From Pseudoalteromonas luteoviolacea (lineage in GTDB: Bacteria > Pseudomonadota > Gammaproteobacteria > Enterobacterales > Alteromonadaceae): 64,000 nucleotides of DNA. The notes beneath the pieces were generated by a model. That model was given only the letters and a program-made list of their open reading frames with translations, ran no database searches and was not told where the DNA came from. Positions 57,876 through 63,431 of this stretch are shown here, piece by piece (position 1 is the first letter of the stretch; each line of letters begins with the position of its first letter). The stretch spans positions 395,907-459,906 of the forward strand of contig NZ_JWIC01000003.1 in NCBI RefSeq assembly GCF_000814765.1. The letters run 5' to 3'. The translations under genes and the position numbers were made by a program.

Positions 57876-58286
57876 ATCGAGAACGAATTTTTAAATGAAG
57901 TAAGAACGCAATTTCGATTTTTAAATAGTGTTTATCAATTCAATGAGGTTTACTCAAAAGAGTTCGAGATAAACTACGAAAACTCAACAACAAGAATTCG
58001 TGTTGAAGGAATTAACTGGGGTCTTAACTCCAGAGTTGCAATCGGTTCTAATAATGGTCAGTTCGAAAACTTTGATTTAATGGATGTAATTTATAGTTGT
58101 AGTCGAATCAGAGTTAAAGTAAAACCTAATATCAGTCAATTACAACAAATACAAGTGCTAGCAGCTTTATTGGTTACCTATGCTCGGCCCATTCTCAATG
58201 GTCAGCACTCTTCATTTTTTGAAGTCAATCGCCAAATCGAATTACGCTCAGAATTGTTAAGAGCTAACCGTGTGGCAGGTGTATAA
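57876..58286 (+). CDS. Integron cassette 6: unrecognised protein with an apparent ATC start
   Basis: The reading frame is open from a TGA at 57867 to the stop at 58286, but has no ATG, GTG or TTG before codon 69 (ATG 58080). An ideal AAGGTG lies 7 nt before ATC at 57876, giving IENEFLNEVRTQF... and 136 residues that fill the cassette as in its neighbours. The protein is soluble, with YSKEFEINYENSTTRIRVEG and a helical second half. It may use a rare ATC start, have lost its start codon by mutation, or begin at the internal ATG. Confidence 0.55.
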   Translation: MENEFLNEVRTQFRFLNSVYQFNEVYSKEFEINYENSTTRIRVEGINWGLNSRVAIGSNNGQFENFDLMDVIYSCSRIRVKVKPNISQLQQIQVLAALLVTYARPILNGQHSSFFEVNRQIELRSELLRANRVAGV

Positions 58287-58383
58287 CAAACGCTTTAACC
58301 AAAGGACGCAAAACAGCAGGCTTGCGCTCCTTCGTCGCTAATTTTAGCCTGCTATTTTGCGCCAGTTAAGCGAGGCGTTAGCT
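58284..58383 (+). repeat. attC of cassette 6
   Basis: TAACAAACGC to GTTAGCT, arms CGCAAAACAGCAGGCT / AGCCTGCTATTTTGCG. First of a sub-family shared with cassettes 7 and 13. Confidence 0.87.
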
Positions 58384-58396
58384 ATCTAGGAAGCAT

Positions 58397-58804
58397 ATGA
58401 TAAAAATTGTGGCAATTATTCTAGCTTTACTGGGTGTAACTTTTTACTTTTTAAAGTTAAATGCCCCAGAAGCAAAAGAGTGGCTTAAAGAAAATAAAAA
58501 CAAGTATGCATTAGCAGGAAATAGGTTTGCTGGAACAGAGGATGCTATTAAATTCGTAGAGAAGCTTTATGAGTTGGGCGCTGTCAAAGTCGTAATTTCT
58601 AAAGATTCAATTTACGATGAAAAGGAAAGAGTAGAAAAAGAGGGTGGCCCATACGCTGATGCAATCGTTGTAACGTTGCCAAACTCTGAATCGGAACGAA
58701 CCGCCTTGTTTAAAATTTTTAAAAACGAGGCAAATTCTCAAGGCATGGAATTTGACCCTAGTACTGACGTTAGAAATAATAAAGTATTTATTTGGTGGGA
58801 CTAA
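58397..58804 (+). CDS. Integron cassette 7: membrane-anchored small protein
   Basis: The 135-residue protein begins with a single hydrophobic helix (IVAIILALLGVTFYFL) and a soluble alpha/beta domain (AIKFVEKLYELGAVKVVISKD..., DAIVVTLPNSESERTALFKIF, NKVFIWW). The start at 58397 follows AGGAAG. No family recognised; probably anchored facing the periplasm or cytosol as a lone cassette product. Confidence 0.65.
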   Translation: MIKIVAIILALLGVTFYFLKLNAPEAKEWLKENKNKYALAGNRFAGTEDAIKFVEKLYELGAVKVVISKDSIYDEKERVEKEGGPYADAIVVTLPNSESERTALFKIFKNEANSQGMEFDPSTDVRNNKVFIWWD

Positions 58805-58818
58805 GTTAGCCCGATAGC

Positions 58819-58917
58819 TAACAAGGCCGTTAAACCAAGGACGCAAAACAGCAGGCTTGCGCTCCTTCGTTGCTAATTTTAGCCTGCTATTTTGCGCCGG
58901 TTAGGTAAGTGTTAGGC
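58819..58917 (+). repeat. attC of cassette 7
   Basis: TAACAAGGC to GTTAGGC, arms CGCAAAACAGCAGGCT / AGCCTGCTATTTTGCG, nearly identical to the cassette 6 site. Confidence 0.87.
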
Positions 58918-58928
58918 ATCAAGAAAGT

Positions 58929-59357
58929 ATGGACGAAAACATTAAGATCGGAGATTGGGTCAGAAGCTATGGTTCAGGAATATGGAGAGTTCACCGAATT
59001 CTAGAACTCAATGACTTCGATATTCCAAGTCAAAGTTATAAACCTAGAACTGTTGTTTTCTCTTCACGCTTTGTAAACGACTCTTATAAGCGCTCCTTTT
59101 CAACTGAATGTTGTGATTTAGCGTTTGTTTCTCTTTTGGATTCTGATGAAAAAGACGAGTTGGATTCGTTTATAGAAAACAACCCTGAGCTGGTTGCAAA
59201 ATTTGATACTTACAAACCTAAGAGTATTGATGCTATTTACAACGCAAGTGCAAGTCAAATGGGACAGGCACAATTTATATTATTAAACTTAAGCGATAGA
59301 CTCAATGGTTGTTTGATGACCTCTTTATACATATACACAAGTGCATTGAGCGCCTGA
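58929..59357 (+). pseudogene. Integron cassette 8: 3'-truncated gene fused to antisense intI sequence
   Basis: ATG 58929 opens a soluble protein (IKIGDWVRSYGSGIWRVHRILE...). At codon 110 the frame enters AAATGGGACAGGCAC and then reads the second intI copy backwards for about 29 codons before stopping. The native end and the attC of this cassette are missing. An intact homologue would be needed to know its family; the first half resembles small beta-barrel proteins that bind nucleic acid or protein. Confidence 0.7.
59257..59271 (+). repeat. RAYT-type 15-bp word, copy 1
   Basis: AAATGGGACAGGCAC, followed by AATTTAT. It marks the exact point where cassette 8 stops; the duplicated integron head begins 8 nt later. 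Confidence 0.85.
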
Positions 59358-59563
59358 ACTTGTGTATTTGCAGCTACGTTTTGTTGGTTGGCTAGGTGAC
59401 TTAAAAACTGTTCTACCGCTTCCTCATCAAGTGTTTTCGGGTGCAATAAATTATGAAATCGAATAAAGGCAGTTATCCAATAGAGATAACATGAAATAGT
59501 ACTTTTGGCATATCTTTGCGTATACATATGTTCCTGAATCATTGATAAAAATGGTGATTTCAT
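59279..59563 (-). pseudogene. intI: Second intI copy, only the first 90 codons
   Basis: Near-identical to the first copy over the start of intI but without the 8-bp duplication, so the frame reads straight through ANQQNVAANTQVQALNALV. It is cut after LSLSLKFN at 59279. By eye about ten substitutions and the 8-bp indel separate the two copies over roughly 515 bp including attI, so the duplication is fairly recent. No catalytic residue is included, so it cannot be active. Confidence 0.9.
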
Positions 59564-59589
59564 ATGCAGTTCTATTTTAAATTATTTAT

Positions 59590-59605
59590 ATGTATATATA
59601 TACAG
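59590..59605. promoter_or_regulatory. LexA-like box of the second integron head
   Basis: ATGTATATATATACAG matches the LexA consensus at 15 of 16 positions, better than the first copy. Located 27 nt upstream of the truncated intI start. Confidence 0.7.
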
Positions 59606-59727
59606 CACTCAGTATTTATCAAATATCACTGTTATACGACAAGTGACATATTTTAACCATTTCTAATTTGGTGACATTTGCCTAACTTATTGTTATGGTT
59701 GAGGGTATTAAAGTGCGTATTTGAAAA

Positions 59728-59794
59728 GCTGTTGTTATGCGGCAGACATTACGCTGTTGTTATGCGACATTTGTCGTAGATAAAAATGTTATGT
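59728..59794 (+). other. attI2, second copy of the integron attachment site
   Basis: The same pair of GCTGTTGTTATGCG repeats and core GTTATGT (59788-59794) as attI1, 225 bp from the truncated intI start. The downstream sequence is unlike the cassette at attI1, so this site has received its own cassettes. Confidence 0.8.
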
Positions 59795-59805
59795 TGCATA
59801 GGGGT

Positions 59806-60099
59806 ATGATCGAAAAATTTAAGAAAGTAAGCTTTACTGCCGTCTTAGTTAGTTTGGCTTTAATGCTAGTACTTCACCTATCCGATGCTCAGTATGCGTT
59901 GCTAAGCGGATATGTGTTTTTAATATTATGGAGCTTAGATAAAGTTTTTTTGTGGTATTTTAACTTTGATTTCGGTATCGCTAGTCAACTAACTATTAAA
60001 AAAGATGCTCCCAAAATATTAAGGCTGGCAGGTCTAATATTTGCTCTATTTGTTTTATATATTGGTACCAAAGGTATATTGGAGTTGCCTGCAACATAA
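59806..60099 (+). CDS. Integron cassette 9: small membrane protein
   Basis: The frame is open from within attI2, but ATG 59806, preceded by AGGGG, is the natural start just inside the cassette. The 97-residue product has three hydrophobic stretches (VLVSLALMLVLHL, LLSGYVFLILWSL, LAGLIFALFVLYIG). No family recognised. It is the first cassette behind attI2, so any promoter in that copy would serve it. Confidence 0.65.
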   Translation: MIEKFKKVSFTAVLVSLALMLVLHLSDAQYALLSGYVFLILWSLDKVFLWYFNFDFGIASQLTIKKDAPKILRLAGLIFALFVLYIGTKGILELPAT

Positions 60100-60198
60100 C
60101 AAGGCAAATTAAAAAGTGCGGACAAAAACCAATTGGCTTTGTTCGTGCCTCACAAATTTTAGCCAACTAATTTTTGCCGTTTATTTGCGGCGTTAGCT
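60097..60198 (+). repeat. attC of cassette 9
   Basis: TAACAAGGC to GTTAGCT, arms AAACCAATTGGCT / AGCCAACTAATTTTT; close to the cassette 2 site. Confidence 0.85.
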
Positions 60199-60217
60199 GT
60201 TTTTCAAAGGAATGCAT

Positions 60218-60571
60218 GTGACTGATAAAAAAGACGTACAAATTGTAGATCCCACAGCTCACTCAACAGTCGTTGAGAATGGTGAACCTGTGGAAATCCA
60301 AGCATTAAGTAAGTTATTTGAGGGTGTTGTTACCCCTATAGCTAAAGGGCAAGAAATAGCGGCAACCGAAGCTACGAAAAGAGCAGAGATACAGGCAAAA
60401 CTAATTGGCAAAGGTTTGAACTACTTTTTTGGTGTTGCTTTCTTTATATTATTAATAGCCTTTGTTGCACTGTTCTTCGATAAAGATGGATTAGCTGAAA
60501 AAATTATCCTCAGCGTTATTACTTTTATTGGTGGTTTGGGCTTAGGTAAAAGTTTGCCCAAAAACAGCTAA
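60218..60571 (+). CDS. Integron cassette 10: protein with two C-terminal membrane helices
   Basis: GTG 60218 is preferred over ATG 60212 because AAAGGA lies 6 nt upstream of the GTG but touches the ATG. The product (117 residues) has a soluble N-terminal half with a helical, Ala-rich segment (KGQEIAATEATKRAEIQAKLIG), then helices at about 68-86 (FFGVAFFILLIAFVALFF) and 92-110. No family recognised. Its attC is cut short. Confidence 0.65.
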   Translation: MTDKKDVQIVDPTAHSTVVENGEPVEIQALSKLFEGVVTPIAKGQEIAATEATKRAEIQAKLIGKGLNYFFGVAFFILLIAFVALFFDKDGLAEKIILSVITFIGGLGLGKSLPKNS

Positions 60572-60623
60572 CAAACAAATCAACGAAGGACTTAAAAAGC
60601 TTGGCTAAGCTCGTGCCTCAACT
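60569..60623 (+). repeat. Truncated attC of cassette 10
   Basis: Begins TAACAAACAAATC and continues to the loop (AAAGCTTGGCTAAGCTCGTGCCTCA), but the 3' arm and core are replaced by AAATGGGACAGGCAC. Confidence 0.8.
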
Positions 60624-60638
60624 AAATGGGACAGGCAC
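60624..60638 (+). repeat. RAYT-type 15-bp word, copy 2
   Basis: AAATGGGACAGGCAC, followed by GAATTCATT; cuts the cassette 10 attC and precedes the third integron head by about 25 nt. Confidence 0.85.
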
Positions 60639-60663
60639 GAATTCATTAGGCCAATTGATTTAG

Positions 60664-60785
60664 GGCATTAAATTGTGAAATCGAATAAAGGCTGTTATCC
60701 AATAGAGATACCATGAAATGGTACTTTTGACATATCTTTGCGTAGGAAGATACGTTTGTATTATGGATAAAAAGGGCTGCTTCAT
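60664..60785 (-). pseudogene. intI: Third, diverged intI 5' fragment
   Basis: From ATG 60785 the minus strand encodes about 40 residues clearly related to the start of the first intI (SIIQTYLPTQRYVKSTIS...YWITAFIRFHNL), then stops. Many substitutions relative to the other two copies mean that this duplication is older or came from a related strain. The LexA-like site at 60802-60817 has lost its left CTG (ATTTTTATATATACAG). Confidence 0.85.
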
Positions 60786-60940
60786 AACCAGCTCTATTTT
60801 GATTTTTATATATACAGTACTCGATGCTTTTCAAATATCACTGTTATACGACAAGTGACGTACTTTAACCGTTTCTAGTTTGGTGACATCTGCTTAACTT
60901 ATTTGTTATGGTTGAGGGTATCAAAGTGCGTATTTGAAAA

Positions 60941-61007
60941 GCTGTTGCTATGCGGCAGACATTACGCCGTTGTTATGCGACATTTGTCGTAGATAAAAAT
61001 GTTAGGT
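60941..61007 (+). other. attI3, third copy of the integron attachment site
   Basis: Same layout as attI1 (GCTGTTGCTATGCG and CCGTTGTTATGCG repeats, then core GTTAGGT at 61001-61007), 216 bp from the third intI start. The following sequence is again a different cassette. Confidence 0.75.
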
Positions 61008-61022
61008 ATTCAGGGAGTAACA

Positions 61023-61388
61023 TTGAATTCTGTAGAGTTATTCAAAAAAGGTAGCTTTTTTAAGGCAATAATAACTAGAGTCGAACCTACATTAGAGGCA
61101 GCATTTGTAGACTTCGGCGCAGAAAGGCAAGGTTTTTTGCCGCTAAAAAATATAGAGGGATACGACAAGGAATTACATAAAGAAGGCTCGTTTTTAATTG
61201 TTAGTATTGAAATGCCTGAAGACGGACAAAAGGGTGCAGCTGTTAAGGCTCATAAAACAGTACCAAATGGAATAACAGTCCATGAACTTGAGCTGTCCTA
61301 TCAAGAAAAGAAAAGCACAATAAGTACTGCTATTTTCTTTGCATCAGCAATAATTTTATTTGGCGCAATCGTGTATATGAATACCTAA
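61023..61388 (+). CDS. Integron cassette 11: RNase E/G S1-like domain with C-terminal membrane anchor
   Basis: From TTG 61023 (AGGGAG 5 nt upstream) the 121-residue product begins with FKAIITRVEPTLEAAFVDFGAERQGFLPLKNI, which matches the N-terminal S1 domain of RNase E/G ([28 protein letters not shown] in E. coli, from memory). EGSFLIVSIEMPEDGQKGAAV continues the same domain. No catalytic DNase I-like domain follows; instead there is a transmembrane helix (AIFFASAIILFGAIVYM). It may compete with RNase E for RNA or bind degradosome partners at the membrane; this is inference. Its attC is damaged. Confidence 0.8.
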   Translation: MNSVELFKKGSFFKAIITRVEPTLEAAFVDFGAERQGFLPLKNIEGYDKELHKEGSFLIVSIEMPEDGQKGAAVKAHKTVPNGITVHELELSYQEKKSTISTAIFFASAIILFGAIVYMNT

Positions 61389-61412
61389 CAAGGTCGTCAA
61401 CGCTGGCCACGA
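61386..61412 (+). repeat. attC remnant of cassette 11
   Basis: TAACAAGGTCGTCAACGCTGG looks like the 5' part of an attC, but there are no arms, loop or core; the sequence runs straight into the next reading frame. Confidence 0.55.
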
Positions 61413-61428
61413 AGTTAAAAATAGCTAT

Positions 61429-61632
61429 GTGTTGCATCATATTCCTGAGCAAAGCGAAGATATATTTGTGCTGCTTATTTCAGGCTCTTATATCCTAAAT
61501 ATTGAGCTCAATAGATTTGATGCGCAAGAAGAGCCAGTAATTGAGCGCGTTGAACTTAATGATTATTTACACGGCTTAAGCAAAATACATCAAATACAAA
61601 TAGCTGTTGCTTTAGATTTAGCGAGAGCTTAA
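61429..61632 (+). pseudogene. Integron cassette 12: 5'-truncated gene
   Basis: The frame is open from inside the attC remnant through to 61632 (..YVLHHIPEQSEDIFVLLISGSYILNIELNRFD...HGLSKIHQIQIAVALDLARA). A GTG occurs at 61429, but no ribosome binding site or cassette start is seen, so the real 5' end was probably lost in the deletion that removed the attC. Translation from GTG would give 67 residues. Family unknown. Confidence 0.55.
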
Positions 61633-61635
61633 ACA

Positions 61636-61731
61636 TAACAAATGCGTCAACTGGACCAAAAAAGCTAGGCTTGGTTCGCTGCGCTTCCAATTTTAGCCTA
61701 GCTTTTTCAGCCTGTTACGCAGGCGTTAGGT
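61636..61731 (+). repeat. attC of cassette 12
   Basis: TAACAAATGC to GTTAGGT, arms AAAAAAGCTAGGCT / AGCCTAGCTTTTT. Confidence 0.85.
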
Positions 61732-61735
61732 ATAC

Positions 61736-62098
61736 ATGGAATTTCTGCACAAATTTGCATGTTTTGATTGTCGAGTGGCATTCAAAAGACGTGCAACTGA
61801 AGAGTCAAATACGGGTACTGCTTGGCAAGCTGATTCAGAACTCGTACATAATTGCCCTAATTGTGGTCGCAGGATGGCTTTTTTAGGTCGAAATTTTCGT
61901 ACACCGAAACAGTCGAATACAAATAAGTGGCATTCAGCAAGGTTACTTTGGGAAGCAGGTTTCAGGTACTGTGGTAGTGGTTACCATTCAGATCCTGTTC
62001 TCCCAGAATCCAAAGTTGAAACAATAGAGTTCATTAAGAATAATCCTTGCCACACTCAAAAAATTGCAAGTAATAACTTTTGGGAAAAGTATACCTAA
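61736..62098 (+). CDS. Integron cassette 13: zinc-ribbon-like protein
   Basis: The 120-residue protein carries two CxxC pairs (CFDC at residue 9, CPNC at 40) that should bind one zinc ion in a ribbon, then a basic stretch (GRNFRTPKQSNTNKWHSA) and a helical end. The zinc ribbon suggests binding to nucleic acid or protein. It starts at ATG 61736, only 5 nt after the cassette boundary. No named family recognised. Confidence 0.7.
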   Translation: MEFLHKFACFDCRVAFKRRATEESNTGTAWQADSELVHNCPNCGRRMAFLGRNFRTPKQSNTNKWHSARLLWEAGFRYCGSGYHSDPVLPESKVETIEFIKNNPCHTQKIASNNFWEKYT

Positions 62099-62195
62099 CA
62101 AGGCCGTTAAACCAAGGACACAAAACAGCAGGCTTGTGCTCCTTCGTCGCAAATTTTAGCCTGCTATTTTGTGCCGTTTACGGCAAGCGTTATAT
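62096..62195 (+). repeat. attC of cassette 13
   Basis: TAACAAGGC to GTTATAT, arms CACAAAACAGCAGGCT / AGCCTGCTATTTTGTG, related to the sites of cassettes 6 and 7. Confidence 0.87.
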
Positions 62196-62217
62196 TGCCT
62201 TCAGGGAATTATGAAAT

Positions 62218-62883
62218 TTGGATATTAGAGAAAACGGCTTTGAGATATTAGAGAGTTTTATATCTCAGCATGAAATACAATCTATTAAAGCAGAGGTAAA
62301 AGAGTTTTCTGAAACCTACCCCAAATATGGTATTCGTGGCGCGAATAACAAATTCCAATCCATCCAAAAATTATGTTCATCTGAAAAACTGACAAAAATT
62401 GCTGAATCTTTCTTAATGGGGAAAGCTAATTTGGTAAGAGTAATTTTCTTCGATAAAACGGCAGAACATAATTGGCTGGTTACTTGGCATCAAGATAAGA
62501 CCATCTGTGTAAACAGAAAAGCTGATATTGAAAACTGGAAAGCTTGGAGTATCAAAGATGGTAAACACCATGTTCAACCACCTATAGATGTTTTAAATAA
62601 AATGGTTGCCTTCAGGGTTCATTTGGATGATTGTGACGAGGACAATGGGTGTTTAAAAGTTATACCTAGTAGTCATCAATTGGGTGTTTTGACTCAAAGT
62701 GAAATTGATTCAATCACTAAAAACCAACCAGCATTCTCGTGTGTGGTCAAAGCTGGTGATGCATTGGTAATGCGGCCACATCTTTTGCATTCATCAAGCA
62801 AATCCGTTAATCCCAGCAATAGGCGTGTAGTTCATATAGAGTTCAGCAGTTTTCAACTACCTTGCAATTTAGCTTGGGCGTAG
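62218..62883 (+). CDS. Integron cassette 14: phytanoyl-CoA dioxygenase (PhyH) family protein
   Basis: The 221-residue product has the PhyH iron/2-oxoglutarate oxygenase signature: HQDKT near residue 93 (HxD), VAFRVHLDDCDEDNGCLKVIPSSHQLG (125-160), and the distal His/Arg in MRPHLLHSSSKSVNPSNRRVVHIEF. Such enzymes hydroxylate small molecules with Fe(II), O2 and 2-oxoglutarate; cassette-borne members are of unknown substrate. The frame starts at TTG 62218, but ATG 62211, with AGGGA at proper distance, opens a frame that stops after five codons (MKFGY). One base less there would give a normal MKFDIRENG start, so a recent one-base insertion may have weakened the gene. Confidence 0.8.
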   Translation: MDIRENGFEILESFISQHEIQSIKAEVKEFSETYPKYGIRGANNKFQSIQKLCSSEKLTKIAESFLMGKANLVRVIFFDKTAEHNWLVTWHQDKTICVNRKADIENWKAWSIKDGKHHVQPPIDVLNKMVAFRVHLDDCDEDNGCLKVIPSSHQLGVLTQSEIDSITKNQPAFSCVVKAGDALVMRPHLLHSSSKSVNPSNRRVVHIEFSSFQLPCNLAWA

Positions 62884-62890
62884 GGCAATA

Positions 62891-62993
62891 TAACAAAGCA
62901 AATTAAAAAAGTGCGGACAAAAATCAGTTGGCTTCGTTCGTACCTCACAAATTTTAGCCAAGCATTATTAGCCCGTTATGCGAGGCGTTATGC
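62891..62993 (+). repeat. Chimeric attC of cassette 14
   Basis: TAACAAAGC to GTTATGC. The left arm (GCGGACAAAAATCAGTTGGCT) belongs to the cassette 2 sub-family, the right arm (AGCCAAGCATTATTAGCCCG) to the cassette 3 sub-family, so the outer arms no longer pair. Confidence 0.8.
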
Positions 62994-63009
62994 GCATAGG
63001 AGTTGCATC

Positions 63010-63387
63010 ATGTTCGGCAAGAAATCTGCAATCAGAAAGTATAAACGGAAGTTGGGCGCAGAACTATCTAATCGGTATGGTGGGGCTGCATCTTATACAA
63101 AAGCGCAAGTAGACGTTACCGTCAATGATTTAAGGTTAAATCCAAGGTATATCCACTACGCATATATAATGTATTGCGATTATCAGGCATTTGATGAAAA
63201 AGACTTTCCAGAGCCAGTCGATTCAATGAATGACACAATATCATCGGCTATGACTGGTGGTATAGTAGCCACTATGTTTTTCGGTGCTAGCTATGATGGA
63301 GATTCAGGAGGTGGATTCGGAGGTTGTGGTGGTGGCGGTGAGAAACCAAATGGGACAGGCACAAATTTATTGCTTAAATCGAGCTGA
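63010..63387 (+). CDS. Integron cassette 15: DUF6559-like protein, 3' end altered
   Basis: From ATG 63010 (AGGAG upstream) the 125-residue product resembles DUF6559 proteins: FGKKSAIRKYKRKLGAELSNRYGGAASYTKAQVDVTV, then NPRYIHYAYIMYCDYQAFDE. A Gly-rich stretch (GGGFGGCGGGG) follows. The last 14 codons are made of AAATGGGACAGGCAC and flanking sequence (PNGTGTNLLLKSS), so the native end and attC are missing. Function unknown. Confidence 0.65.
   Translation: MFGKKSAIRKYKRKLGAELSNRYGGAASYTKAQVDVTVNDLRLNPRYIHYAYIMYCDYQAFDEKDFPEPVDSMNDTISSAMTGGIVATMFFGASYDGDSGGGFGGCGGGGEKPNGTGTNLLLKSS
63348..63362 (+). repeat. RAYT-type 15-bp word, copy 3
   Basis: AAATGGGACAGGCAC followed by AAATTTATT; it cuts cassette 15 and lies 70 nt before the Y1 transposase start, the position expected for the left end of the transposase element. 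Confidence 0.85.
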
Positions 63388-63431
63388 TTAACTACTGTTT
63401 AAATATCCAGTCCAAGTTGAGTTGAGTAGAA

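Noticed and set aside
59257..59357. End of cassette 8 as a native protein C-terminus
   Set aside because: The last codons are antisense intI sequence shared with 55.2 kb, so it is a fusion product.
60646..60834. 62-codon minus-strand frame over the third integron head as a gene
   Set aside because: It is out of frame with the recognisable intI fragment at 60664-60785 and has no family features.
54500..63400. Regularly spaced palindromic repeats as a CRISPR array
   Set aside because: The repeats are about 100 bp, separated by whole genes, end in GTTRRRY-like cores and pair as attC hairpins next to an IntI-type integrase, so this is an integron.
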